Below are positions 8,141 through 15,115 of a stretch of 17,151 nucleotides of DNA, one piece after another. The notes under the pieces are model-generated. The model did not search any database. It was not told the DNA's origin and worked only from the letters and a program-made list of their open reading frames with translations. Both the position numbers and the translations under genes were made by a program. Numbering within the stretch: the stretch's first letter is position 1; each line of letters begins with the position of its first letter. The DNA lies in the NCBI GenBank assembly GCA_023389175.1, contig JAEWEW010000278.1:1-17151 (forward strand). The letters are read 5' to 3'. This DNA is from Pseudomonadota bacterium. Its GTDB lineage: Bacteria > Pseudomonadota > Gammaproteobacteria > Burkholderiales > Burkholderiaceae_E.

Positions 8141-9142
8141 TCAGTTCACCTGGGCGCCGGACTTGCGCACGGCGTCGCCCCACTTGGTCACCTCGGACTT
8201 CTGGAAGTTCGCGAGCGACATCGGATCCGGCGACGGCACGACGCCGAGATCGCCGAGCTTCTGCCGATAGGCGTCGGACTTCACGATCCGGCCGATCTCG
8301 GTCGCGAGACGCTCGCGCACGTCCTGCGGCAGCTTCGCTGGCGCGAAGACGCCCCACCAGGCGGTGGTCTGGAAATCCTTGAGCCCGGACTCCGCGATGG
8401 TGGGGACATCCGGAAGCTCGGGCGAGCGGTCGCTCGCGCTCACGGCCAGCGCCCGCAGCTTGCCGGCCCGGATGTGGTGGATCACCGACTGCAGCGGGTC
8501 GAACATCATCGGGATCTGGTTACCCAGCAGGTCGTTGATCGCGGGAGCGCTGCCCTTGTAGGCGATGTGGCCGAGCTTCACGCCGGCGGCGGTCGCGAAC
8601 ATCTCGCCGGTGAGATGGCCTGGCGTGCCGCTGCCGGCCGAGCCGAAGATCACTTCGCCGGGTGCCTTGCGGGCCCGCTCGATCAGCTCGGCGACGGAGC
8701 GGATCGGCACTGAAGGATGCACCACCACGGCGACCGGGGCGCTCGCGACCAGGGCGATCGGCGTGAAGTCCCGCACCGGATCATGCGGCAGCTTGCTGTA
8801 GAGCGCCGCGTTGATCGCGCTGGTGCCGACCGTGCCCATCAGGATGGTGTGGCCGTCCGGCGCCGCCTTCGCCACCAGGTCCGCGCCGATCGTGCCGCCC
8901 GCGCCGCCGCGGTTCTCGACGACCACGGACTGGCCGAGCGCTTCGCCCAGCAGCGCCGCGAGCGGCCGGGCCACGATGTCGGTCGGGCCGCCCGGCGGGA
9001 ACGGGACCACCATGCGGATGGCGCTCTGCGGAAAGGACTGGGCGTGGGCACGCGGCGCCAAGATGCCGAATGCCGCAACCAGCAGCATGCCGGCGAGAAC
9101 GGCGCCGGCAGGCGGGAATCTGCGGATCGGGTCGAATGTCAT
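8141..9142 (-). CDS. Bug/TctC-family periplasmic solute receptor
   Basis: A 333-residue tripartite tricarboxylate transporter (TTT) receptor of the Bug family. It has a signal peptide (hydrophobic core AGAVLAGMLLVAAFGIL, likely cut after AHA at residue 34), then the family motif MVVPFPPGGPTDIVAR, VVENRGGAGGTIGADLVAKA, and GSAGSGTPGHLTGE. Bug proteins bind small carboxylates in the periplasm. The matching membrane parts (TctA and TctB types) are not in the window, so it either uses a distant transporter or acts as a sensor. The ATG has a GGAGGAG site; an in-frame upstream start would spoil the signal peptide. Forty bases separate it from the regulator gene and 11 from the aconitase X gene. The likely ligand is the substrate, or a precursor, of that enzyme. 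In Chromohalobacter a TTT system imports sulfolactate, so a link to the suy genes is also possible. Confidence 0.93.
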   Translation of the reverse strand: MTFDPIRRFPPAGAVLAGMLLVAAFGILAPRAHAQSFPQSAIRMVVPFPPGGPTDIVARPLAALLGEALGQSVVVENRGGAGGTIGADLVAKAAPDGHTILMGTVGTSAINAALYSKLPHDPVRDFTPIALVASAPVAVVVHPSVPIRSVAELIERARKAPGEVIFGSAGSGTPGHLTGEMFATAAGVKLGHIAYKGSAPAINDLLGNQIPMMFDPLQSVIHHIRAGKLRALAVSASDRSPELPDVPTIAESGLKDFQTTAWWGVFAPAKLPQDVRERLATEIGRIVKSDAYRQKLGDLGVVPSPDPMSLANFQKSEVTKWGDAVRKSGAQVN

Positions 9143-9182
9143 GGAAGCTCCTCCGTGGTGTGTCGCTGCGGTATGCGGGTAG

Positions 9183-10058
9183 TCATGGCTTGCCGTCTGC
9201 CTTCGCCGAGCGCCCGGCCGCGGCCCGAGAGGCGGGTTCGCTGCCGGATCCCTGGTCGGTTCGCCGCAGGGCGCGGGCGATCTCAATCGGGCCGGGCACC
9301 CGAAGCCGGAACTCGTATCGCTCGGGGACGATGTAGATGCGCATGAGCTCGAGCAGGCGCTGCGCGGGGGAAACGGAGCGGCGCTCCATCACCAGCACCG
9401 GGCTTCCCGCGGCAAGTCCCAGGTCGCGGGCCACCGGACGGGCCGCCGTCTCGCAGCGGATGGCGACGTCGGCGCTGAAGACCTGCTCGCCGAGGAACTG
9501 TGCCACGATCTCGTACACCGTGAGACGTGCCGCGCGTGCATGCCCGAGGCCGGCGGCCTTCGCCGGCAACCAGGCCACCACCAGCGCAAAGGGGCGGCCG
9601 TCCAGCGAATAGCGGCGGCGCAACCGTACGGGAAGGTCGATTCCCTCCGGCAGGAACCGATCCGCCCGACCCGCGCCCGGCTCGAACTCGAGCAGCTCGG
9701 TTTCCGGTTCGATCCCCTGGCCGCGCAGCGCGTCGTAGAAGCCCTGGAGCACGCCCAGGTCGTGGTGCAGCATCGGGGCGGCGACGTAGCTGCCCTTGCC
9801 GCGCATCGTCTTCACGCGGCCGTTTCGGGCAAGCAGCGCCATGGCCTGGCGCACCGTCACCCGGCTCACGCCGTGCTGCGCCATCAGCTCGGGTTCGGTC
9901 GGCAGACGTCCACCGCCGGGAAACAGGCCTTCGTCGATCTGGCGGGCGAGCAAGGAGGCAAGCTGCTGGTAGAGCGGCTCGGCGCTGTCCCGAACCAGCA
10001 CCGGCCCCGGAGCCCGGCTGCGGTGCGCGGGGACACGGGCGCTTCGGTCATGCGGCAT
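9183..10058 (-). CDS. GntR-family (HutC/UTRA) repressor of the AcnX operon
   Basis: A 291-residue regulator with an N-terminal winged helix (about residues 25-93: PLYQQLASLLARQIDEGLF, LPTEPELMAQHGVSRVTVRQAM, VKTMRGKGSYVA). It is followed by a UTRA effector-binding domain (about 110-255, with PVRLRRRYSLDGRPFALVVAWLP and RRSVSPAQRLLELMRIYIVP). This is the HutC subfamily, repressors released by a small metabolite. It is the first gene of the operon with the Bug receptor and aconitase X, so the effector is probably the imported compound or a product. A GGGGGAG site lies about 11 bases before the ATG. The C-terminal tail from about 262 is polar and probably disordered. The promoter, with an inverted repeat over its -10 box, supports autorepression. 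Confidence 0.92.
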   Translation of the reverse strand: MPHDRSARVPAHRSRAPGPVLVRDSAEPLYQQLASLLARQIDEGLFPGGGRLPTEPELMAQHGVSRVTVRQAMALLARNGRVKTMRGKGSYVAAPMLHHDLGVLQGFYDALRGQGIEPETELLEFEPGAGRADRFLPEGIDLPVRLRRRYSLDGRPFALVVAWLPAKAAGLGHARAARLTVYEIVAQFLGEQVFSADVAIRCETAARPVARDLGLAAGSPVLVMERRSVSPAQRLLELMRIYIVPERYEFRLRVPGPIEIARALRRTDQGSGSEPASRAAAGRSAKADGKP

Positions 10059-10096
10059 GGCTTTCGCGCTCCCCCGGGTCGAGTGGTGGCATGAAC

Positions 10097-10117
10097 AGGC
10101 GCCAGGGCGGGGCGCCT
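10097..10117 (-). repeat. Hairpin in the 5' leader of the gntR-bug-acnX operon
   Basis: AGGCGCC (10097-10103) and GGCGCCT (10111-10117) form a perfect 7-bp stem with a 7-base loop, in the roughly 80-base leader between the predicted transcription start and the regulator ATG. It could affect translation or be an additional operator. Confidence 0.35.
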
Positions 10118-10122
10118 TCGGC

Positions 10123-10132
10123 GAGACGTCTC
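10123..10132. repeat. Perfect palindrome GAGACGTCTC
   Basis: A 10-base perfect palindrome just downstream of the predicted start of the minus-strand operon. It may be a second regulator site. It is short, so chance is possible. Confidence 0.3.
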
Positions 10133-10136
10133 AATA

Positions 10137-10156
10137 CGTCCTATGATGCTAGGACG
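10137..10156. promoter_or_regulatory. Probable GntR operator
   Basis: A perfect 7-bp inverted repeat, CGTCCTA (10137-10143) and TAGGACG (10150-10156), with a 6-base centre. It covers the -10 box and start point of the minus-strand promoter, the expected place for an autorepressor of the HutC type. The assignment to the adjacent GntR protein is inference. Confidence 0.6.
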
Positions 10157-10174
10157 CCATCCTCACGCCGTCAA
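10146..10174 (-). promoter_or_regulatory. Sigma-70-type promoter of the gntR-bug-acnX operon
   Basis: On the minus strand, TTGACG (10174-10169) is followed after exactly 17 bases by TAGCAT (10151-10146). This predicts a start near 10139 and a leader of about 80 bases. The -35 box lies within another dyad, ACGCCG (10165-10170) and CGGCGT (10175-10180), which may serve the divergent XRE-type regulator. Confidence 0.6.
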
Positions 10175-10180
10175 CGGCGT
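10165..10180. repeat. Inverted repeat over the -35 box, possible second operator
   Basis: ACGCCG and CGGCGT flank the 4-base centre TCAA. The site lies between the divergent gntR and XRE-fusion genes and overlaps the -35 box of the former. It could be bound by the XRE-type protein; this is inference. Confidence 0.35.
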
Positions 10181-10238
10181 CACCCGATTCCCGCCGCTGC
10201 GATGGTTAAACTGCCGTGCGACGCATGAGGAAGGCGGG

Positions 10239-11516
10239 ATGGGTGATACCGAGGCAAAGCCGGAACAGGCCGGCACGAGCGGCACGTCGACGGCCCGGTC
10301 GACGCCCGTGCCTGCCTCCACCGGCGAGATGCTGCGGCACGCGCGCCAGCAGCAGCGCATCAGCCAGCTGGAGTTGGCACTGCGCGTCGGTGCCTCCCAG
10401 CGTCACCTGAGCTTCCTCGAGACCGGGCGGGCCTCCGCGAGCCGCGGCATGCTGATCGCGCTCGCCGACGCGCTCGGCATGAGCCCTGCGGGCTGCAACC
10501 AACTGCTGCTCGCGAGCGGCTTCGCGCCGCGCTACAGCCACCGTCCGCTCGGCGACCGGCTGATGGCGCCGGTGCGGGAGGCGCTGGACCACCTGCTCGC
10601 ACTGCACGAGCCGCTGCCCGCGTGGGTGATCGACCCCTGCTGGAACGTGCTGCAGTTCAATCGCGGTGCCGACCTGCTGATCGACCGCCTGACCGGCGTG
10701 GGGCTCACGGCCAGGATGGCGAATGCAAGCGGATCGGCGGACGCGCCGCCCGATGGCGGCTCCGCTTCCGGGGCCGGCACCGACGGCGTCAATATCCTTG
10801 CCGCGATCCTGCATCCCTCCGGGCTGCGGCCGTTCATCGAGAACTTCGACGAGGTTGCCGCCTTCCTCCATCATCATGCGAGGGCCGAGGCCGCGCACAC
10901 GCCGGCGCTCGCAACGCTGCTGGAGCGGCTCGCGCCGCTCTGGCCGCCGGCGGTGGCGAGTCGCGACGGCGACCCGGGAGCCGCGCCGTCATCGCCGGTC
11001 CTGGCCACGCGGCTGCGCACGCCCTTCGGCCCGCTCGCGTTCTTCTCGGCCATCACCACCTTCGGCACGCCGCTCGACATCACCGTGGCGTCGCTGCGGG
11101 TGGAGCACCAGTTCGCCGCAGACGCGCAGACGCTGGCCGCCATGCGCGAGCTCGCCCGGCAGGGCGCTGTGCAGGGACCGATACGTGACTGGCATGCGCA
11201 TGTCTACTACGACCCGCAGGCGACCCGCGCCAGTGCCCAGCGCCTGCGCGACCTGCTGGCCGAGCGCTTCGATGTCCGGTTGGGTCGCTGGCATGACCTG
11301 CCGGTCGGGCCGCATACCGCGGCGATGTACCAGGTGGTCTTCCGCGCCGACCAGTTCGCCGAGGTGGTGCCCTTCCTGATGCTGGAGCGTCGCGGCCTCA
11401 GCGTGCTGGTGCATCCCAACACCGGCGCCCCGCGCGACGATCACCTGGTGCATGCGAGCTGGCTCGGCGAGCCGCTCGCGCTGAAGGGCGAGGTGCTGCC
11501 GGTCGTCGAGCCCTGA
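10239..11516 (+). CDS. XRE/MmyB-type regulator fused to a DOPA 4,5-dioxygenase-like domain
   Basis: A 425-residue protein in three parts. Residues 30-90 form an XRE helix-turn-helix (MLRHARQQQRISQLELALRV, SQRHLSFLETGRA). Residues about 105-305 resemble the MmyB-like ligand-binding domain (LPAWVIDPCWNVLQFNRGAD, ITTFGTPLDITVASLRVEHQF). Residues about 313-415 match the DOPA 4,5-dioxygenase family: DWHAHVYYD, GRWHDLPVGPHTAAMYQVVF, LSVLVHPNTGAPRDDHLVHASWLG, with possible metal histidines H319, H321, H359, H392 and H402. Such dioxygenases are usually free-standing small proteins that open catechol rings. Here the frame is continuous with no stop or shift signal, so it is a genuine fusion unless a sequencing error joined two genes. 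Start ATG has GAGGAAGG upstream; an in-frame ATG at 10143 lies inside the operator. It may sense or consume a catecholic ligand. It diverges from the gntR operon. Confidence 0.88.
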   Translation: MGDTEAKPEQAGTSGTSTARSTPVPASTGEMLRHARQQQRISQLELALRVGASQRHLSFLETGRASASRGMLIALADALGMSPAGCNQLLLASGFAPRYSHRPLGDRLMAPVREALDHLLALHEPLPAWVIDPCWNVLQFNRGADLLIDRLTGVGLTARMANASGSADAPPDGGSASGAGTDGVNILAAILHPSGLRPFIENFDEVAAFLHHHARAEAAHTPALATLLERLAPLWPPAVASRDGDPGAAPSSPVLATRLRTPFGPLAFFSAITTFGTPLDITVASLRVEHQFAADAQTLAAMRELARQGAVQGPIRDWHAHVYYDPQATRASAQRLRDLLAERFDVRLGRWHDLPVGPHTAAMYQVVFRADQFAEVVPFLMLERRGLSVLVHPNTGAPRDDHLVHASWLGEPLALKGEVLPVVEP

Positions 11517-11519
11517 AGG

Positions 11520-11536
11520 GCCGCCCGGCCGGCGGC
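11520..11536. terminator. Hairpin between convergent genes
   Basis: GCCGCC (11520-11525) and GGCGGC (11531-11536) form a 6-bp stem with a 5-base loop between the XRE-fusion stop and the lipoprotein stop. No T-run follows on either strand. A bidirectional terminator is plausible but unproven. Confidence 0.35.
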
Positions 11537-11553
11537 GCCATGTCTCGCCGCTG

Positions 11554-12624
11554 CTATCCCGCGGCGATGTCGCTCCAGGTCCGCTCCATCGTGGACTCGA
11601 ATACGCCGTCGCCGTCCGCGTCGACCTCGATGCGCACGCCGGTCGGCGAAGTGACGGTCAGCCTCGCGGCGCTGCCGCCGGATTCGCGCACGAGCAGGGA
11701 TCCGGCCGACGGGTACTCGCCGACCGCGCCGCTGAACGGTTCGGGATTGGAGATGACCACCACGGTGGCCATGCTGGAATCGATCACCGTCGCGTCGACG
11801 CTGTAGGCATAGGTCCCCGCGGTCGCATCGGTACGGGCGTCGAGCATGAAGGCGCGCAGCTCGCCATCGGTGTCCGCGCCGCTCATCCGAAACGACGAAC
11901 CGGACACGCTGGCCTCCACCACTTGCGCCGGAACGCTCTGGATCGAAGCCCGGATCCTGAACCCGCCGTCCACGACTTCGGTCTGGGTGCCGTCGGAGAT
12001 GCTGAACGAGCTGAACATGATGTCGGCGCCGAGGCTGCGCGCCGCATCGCCGGGCGCTCCTGTCAGCTCCAGTCCGGTGAGGCTCATCCTGCCGTTGATC
12101 GCCCAGCCGGCATTGGCGCAGCTCGCAAAGTCGAAGTGTGCCGAGTCTCCGGTGGAGGCGTCGCCGCTGTCGTCGGCATCGTCCATGGTCATGGTGATCG
12201 AGCCGCCGCCGTCGCATGCGAGGGACTGGGAGCTCACGGCCTTCTCGGCGCGCGCCGACGAGCCGCCCGCGTATCCGGCGAGGAGCTCGAGCCGCCTCAT
12301 TGCGAGGTCGACCATCGACGGCTTGCCGCGCTGGCCGGCCTCCCGTTGGCCGGCGTCCTTGAGACCGAGCGTGGTATCGGAAGCGTCCAGGCCCATCCCG
12401 TAGAGCGAGTCCGAGGCCCGGAATGCGTTCGAGACGATCGGGGCGGCATTCTGTTCAGTGATCCGGACCGACCCGCCCGACCCGCCCGGGGTATCGCCTC
12501 CGCCGCCTCCGCCGCAGGCCGCCAGTGAAAGCAGCAGCGCCACCGCGCATGCGCCGGCCGACGGCCGCGCCAGTGTCCGGACCACGGACCGGCGGCAGGC
12601 CGGGAGGAAAGAACTCGAACTCAT
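11554..12624 (-). CDS. Hypothetical lipoprotein with Asp-rich segments
   Basis: A 356-residue protein I do not recognise as a named family. The N-terminus is a lipoprotein signal: basic residues, a hydrophobic run AGACAVALLLSLAAC, and a lipobox LAAC with the lipidated cysteine at C37. A Gly-rich linker GGGGGGDTPGGSGGS follows. The rest is Ser/Ala/Gly-rich with likely beta strands and Asp-rich patches: MDDADDSGDASTGD, and near the end VDADGDGVFES, which resembles a calcium-binding DxDxDG loop. Two cysteines in the middle (LACDGGG and FASCANAGW) could pair. Probably anchored to the outer or inner membrane facing the periplasm. Start ATG at 12624 has GGGGTGAG upstream; an upstream in-frame ATG would place the signal internally. 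It lies downstream of gntR on the same strand after 165 bases, so is probably separately transcribed. Confidence 0.75.
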   Translation of the reverse strand: MSSSSFLPACRRSVVRTLARPSAGACAVALLLSLAACGGGGGGDTPGGSGGSVRITEQNAAPIVSNAFRASDSLYGMGLDASDTTLGLKDAGQREAGQRGKPSMVDLAMRRLELLAGYAGGSSARAEKAVSSQSLACDGGGSITMTMDDADDSGDASTGDSAHFDFASCANAGWAINGRMSLTGLELTGAPGDAARSLGADIMFSSFSISDGTQTEVVDGGFRIRASIQSVPAQVVEASVSGSSFRMSGADTDGELRAFMLDARTDATAGTYAYSVDATVIDSSMATVVVISNPEPFSGAVGEYPSAGSLLVRESGGSAARLTVTSPTGVRIEVDADGDGVFESTMERTWSDIAAG

Positions 12625-12789
12625 TGACTCACCCCAGGAGAAATGACGACGGCGCGCCGCAGGAGCCGGCAAGGCAGGCCCGGGCAATGCGGCGACAAGC
12701 GGACTTTGTCACGCGTGACCGGGGTGCCCAAGGCGTCGTGCGCCGGCCGGGCCATATCGCCGACGGGCGGCGACCCGCACGGTGGTCGA
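12625..12789. other. Spacer upstream of the lipoprotein gene
   Basis: This 165-base gap should contain the lipoprotein promoter, but no convincing -35/-10 pair was found on the minus strand. Its one distinct element is the palindrome at 12708-12719. Confidence 0.3.
12708..12719. repeat. Perfect 12-base palindrome GTCACGCGTGAC
   Basis: A perfect palindrome about 85 bases upstream of the lipoprotein start, possibly a regulator binding site. No other copy was noticed in the window. Confidence 0.4.
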
Positions 12790-13524
12790 CTACTCCTTGC
12801 GATACTCGTGCCTTGCCGTATTCACCCAGGACAGGCGAAACTCCACCGGGCGGTCGTCCAGCGTGTAGGCGACGCGGTGAACCTGCAGCAGCGGTGCGCC
12901 CTTGGGCAGCTTCAGCAATGCCGCGACATCGGCCGGCGCCGCGGCGGCCCGCAAACCCTCGGAGACACGCATGACCGAGACACCGAAGCCGTGCTCGTAG
13001 AGGTGATAGATGGTGTTGGACCGGTCACGCAGGCGTGAGAGGGTCAGGCCGGGGAAGACCGCAGCCGCGACGGTGATGTCGTCCACGCCGACCGGGGCCT
13101 CGTCCAGCCACAGCGTATTGCGGAATTCGATCACGGGCGCCTTCTGCGGGATGCCGAGCGTGGCCGCCACCGCTTCGCCGGCTCGCCCCCGGCGAAAGTC
13201 CTCGAGCCTGACCTCGGGATAGTGGTGCCTGCCGTCCTGGCCGACGATACTGAAGTAGAGGAACCGCAGCGCCTCGCCGCGATGGCTCGCGACGAAGGTG
13301 CCGCGGCCCTGCTGCCGCAGCAGCACGTTCTCCGCGACCAGCTCGTCGATCGCCTTGCGCAGGGTGCCGATGGACACGCCGTAGCGAGCCGCGAGCCGCG
13401 GCTCGGTCGGGATCGCCTGGCCCGGCTTCCACTCGCCCGCGCCGAGCGATTCGGTGAGCCGGCGCTTCACCGCCTTGTAGAGCGGGCCGCCGGCATGCAG
13501 CGAGATATCCTCGGGTCGGTTCAT
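12790..13524 (-). CDS. GntR-family (HutC/UTRA) regulator, candidate sulfolactate regulator
   Basis: A 244-residue regulator with an N-terminal winged helix (about residues 12-80: PLYKAVKRRLTESLGAGEW, IPTEPRLAARYGVSIGTLRKAIDEL, LRQQGRGTFVASH) and a UTRA ligand-binding domain (about 95-240: PVIEFRNTLWLDEAPVGVDD, APLLQVHRVAYTLDDRPVEF). It diverges from suyA with a 102-base spacer, the classic arrangement for a local repressor of the sulfolactate operon, and may occupy the role called SuyR in other sulfolactate degraders; that equivalence is inference. The likely effector is sulfolactate or sulfopyruvate. Start ATG at 13524 is chosen because it directly precedes the winged helix; the ribosome site is weak. 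It is distinct in sequence from the first GntR regulator. Confidence 0.9.
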   Translation of the reverse strand: MNRPEDISLHAGGPLYKAVKRRLTESLGAGEWKPGQAIPTEPRLAARYGVSIGTLRKAIDELVAENVLLRQQGRGTFVASHRGEALRFLYFSIVGQDGRHHYPEVRLEDFRRGRAGEAVAATLGIPQKAPVIEFRNTLWLDEAPVGVDDITVAAAVFPGLTLSRLRDRSNTIYHLYEHGFGVSVMRVSEGLRAAAAPADVAALLKLPKGAPLLQVHRVAYTLDDRPVEFRLSWVNTARHEYRKE

Positions 13525-13626
13525 CGGGCTCGGCTGTCCAGGGCCATATTCATTCAGATGATATAGTTGATTTCGCGGCGCGCAAGGACTAGCATGCGCG
13601 CCAGGCAATCGCTGGAGGAGGCGCAG
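13525..13626. promoter_or_regulatory. suyA: Divergent control region gntR / suyA
   Basis: An AT-richer patch in GC-rich DNA. For suyA: TTGATT (13567-13572), a 17-base spacer, TAGCAT (13590-13595), then GGAGGAGG (13614-13621) before ATG 13627. Around the -10 box is a perfect 7-bp inverted repeat, GGCGCGC (13577-13583) and GCGCGCC (13596-13602). Upstream, at 13546-13564, is an imperfect dyad bounded by ATAT and ATAT that could serve gntR. The promoter layout equals that of the aconitase X operon. Confidence 0.55.
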
Positions 13627-13908
13627 ATGATTCACGTAGTGCTGCATGACGCCAAGGACACGGTCGCGGTGGCGGTCGTGGAGGGTATCAAGGCGGGGGC
13701 CACGCTGAACGCGTGGATCATGGACGACGACAAGACCATCACGGTCAAGGCGGCGCAGGACATTCCGATCGGTCACAAGGTGGCCCTGAAGGACATGGCC
13801 GTGGGTGACACGGTCTACAAGTACGGCGTCGACATCGGCAAGGTGGTCGCGCCGATCAAGACGGGCGAGCATGCCCACGTGCACAACATCAAGACCAAGC
13901 GCTGGTAG
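13627..13908 (+). CDS. suyA: (2R)-sulfolactate sulfo-lyase, small subunit
   Basis: A 93-residue SAF-domain protein, start fixed by GGAGGAGG. The family looks like the N-terminal part of altronate dehydratase, but the sequence is that of SuyA: VAVVEGIKAGATLNAWIMDD, IPIGHKVALKDMAVGDTVYK, and the end HAHVHNIKTKRW. SuyA joins SuyB to split (R)-sulfolactate into pyruvate and sulfite (EC 4.4.1.24) in the cytoplasm. The His in AHVHN and the SAF fold suggest a role in substrate binding. It begins the operon; suyB starts 14 bases downstream. Recognition rests on remembered family sequence and on the adjacent suyB, slcC and comC. A generic UxaA small subunit is the alternative, less likely given the context. 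Confidence 0.92.
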   Translation: MIHVVLHDAKDTVAVAVVEGIKAGATLNAWIMDDDKTITVKAAQDIPIGHKVALKDMAVGDTVYKYGVDIGKVVAPIKTGEHAHVHNIKTKRW

Positions 13909-13922
13909 GCAAGGGGACCGAC

Positions 13923-15098
13923 ATGGCAGTAATCGACAGGAACACCACCTTCTGGGGCTACCGTCGCGAGAACGGGCGCGCCGGCGTGCGCAACCACGTC
14001 ATCATCCTGCCGTTGGACGACCTGTCCAACGCGGCCGCCGAGGCGGTCGCGGCGGCGATCAAGGGCACGATGGCGATTCCCCACCCCTACGGCCGGCTGC
14101 AGTTCGGTCCGGACCTGGACCTGCACTTCCAGACGCTGATCGGCACCGGCTCCAATCCGAACGTTGCCGCGGTGGTGGTGATCGGGATCGAGGACGGCTG
14201 GACCAAGCGGGTAGTGGACGGCATCGCGGCCACCGGCAAGCCGGTGGTCGGCTTCGGCATCGAGCTGCACGGCGACCATGACACCATCATGCGCGCGTCC
14301 AAGGCGGCCAAGCAGTTCGTGCAGCACGCCACCTCCCTGCATCGCGTGGAGTGCCCGATCGCGGACCTCTGGGTGTCCACCAAGTGTGGCGAGTCCGACA
14401 CCACGTCGGGCTGCGGCGCCAATCCCACCGTGGGCAACGCCTTCGACAAGCTGCATCCGCTCGGCACGACCCTGGTCTTCGGCGAGACCTCGGAGATCAC
14501 CGGCGGCGAGGACATCGTGGCGGCTCGCTGCGCCAACGACGCGGTTCGCGAGCGCTTCATGTTCATGTTCAATCGCTACCAGGACATGATCAACCGGTGG
14601 CGCACCACGGACCTGTCCGAGTCCCAGCCCACCAAGGGCAACATCGCCGGCGGCCTCACCACCATCGAGGAGAAGGCGCTCGGCAACATCCAGAAGATCG
14701 GCAAGAAGTGCACGGTCGACGGCGTGCTGGACAAGGCCGAGGTGCCGACCCATCCGGGCCTGTGGTTCATGGACTCCTCGTCCGCGGCGGCCGAGATGGT
14801 GACGCTCTGCGCGGCCTCGGGTTTTGCGGTCCACTTCTTCCCCACCGGCCAGGGCAACGTGATCGGCAATCCCATCCTGCCGGTGATCAAGCTCTGCGCC
14901 AACCCGCGGACGGTGCGCACCATGAGCGAGCACATCGACGTGGACTGCTCCGGGCTGCTGCAGCGCGAGCTCACGCTGGACCAGACCGGCGACAAGCTGC
15001 TCGAATGCATGCTGGCCACCGCCAACGGGCGCTGGACCTCGGCGGAAGCGCTGGGCCACCGGGAGTTCGTGCTGACGCGGATCCACGAATCCGCATGA
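13923..15098 (+). CDS. suyB: (2R)-sulfolactate sulfo-lyase, large subunit
   Basis: A 391-residue catalytic subunit of the altronate/galactarate dehydratase superfamily, in the SuyB group. Key stretches: GYRRENGRAGVRNHVIILPL (12-31), HPYGRLQFG (54-62), STKCGESDTTSGCGANPTVG (152-171), SESQPTKGNIAGGLTTIEEK (232-251), MDSSSAAAEMVTLCAASG (283-300), and the end GHREFVLTRIHES. These closely follow SuyB sequences I remember, more than altronate dehydratase. Cysteines such as C155 and C296 may hold the iron centre seen in this superfamily. With SuyA it releases sulfite from (R)-sulfolactate and leaves pyruvate. The ATG follows AAGGGGA. Removal of sulfite needs an oxidising or exporting system not found in this window. 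Confidence 0.93.
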   Translation: MAVIDRNTTFWGYRRENGRAGVRNHVIILPLDDLSNAAAEAVAAAIKGTMAIPHPYGRLQFGPDLDLHFQTLIGTGSNPNVAAVVVIGIEDGWTKRVVDGIAATGKPVVGFGIELHGDHDTIMRASKAAKQFVQHATSLHRVECPIADLWVSTKCGESDTTSGCGANPTVGNAFDKLHPLGTTLVFGETSEITGGEDIVAARCANDAVRERFMFMFNRYQDMINRWRTTDLSESQPTKGNIAGGLTTIEEKALGNIQKIGKKCTVDGVLDKAEVPTHPGLWFMDSSSAAAEMVTLCAASGFAVHFFPTGQGNVIGNPILPVIKLCANPRTVRTMSEHIDVDCSGLLQRELTLDQTGDKLLECMLATANGRWTSAEALGHREFVLTRIHESA

Positions 15099-15115
15099 CG
15101 ATAGGACGTCCCCCG

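Noticed and set aside
6792..8270. 492-codon plus-strand open frame opposite the aconitase X genes
   Set aside because: Antisense shadow of the AcnX and Bug genes; composition is biased and no domain is visible.
13627..15098. Altronate or galactarate dehydratase
   Set aside because: Same superfamily, but the split SAF/large subunit sizes, close match to remembered SuyA and SuyB sequence, and the slcC-comC neighbours favour sulfolactate sulfo-lyase.
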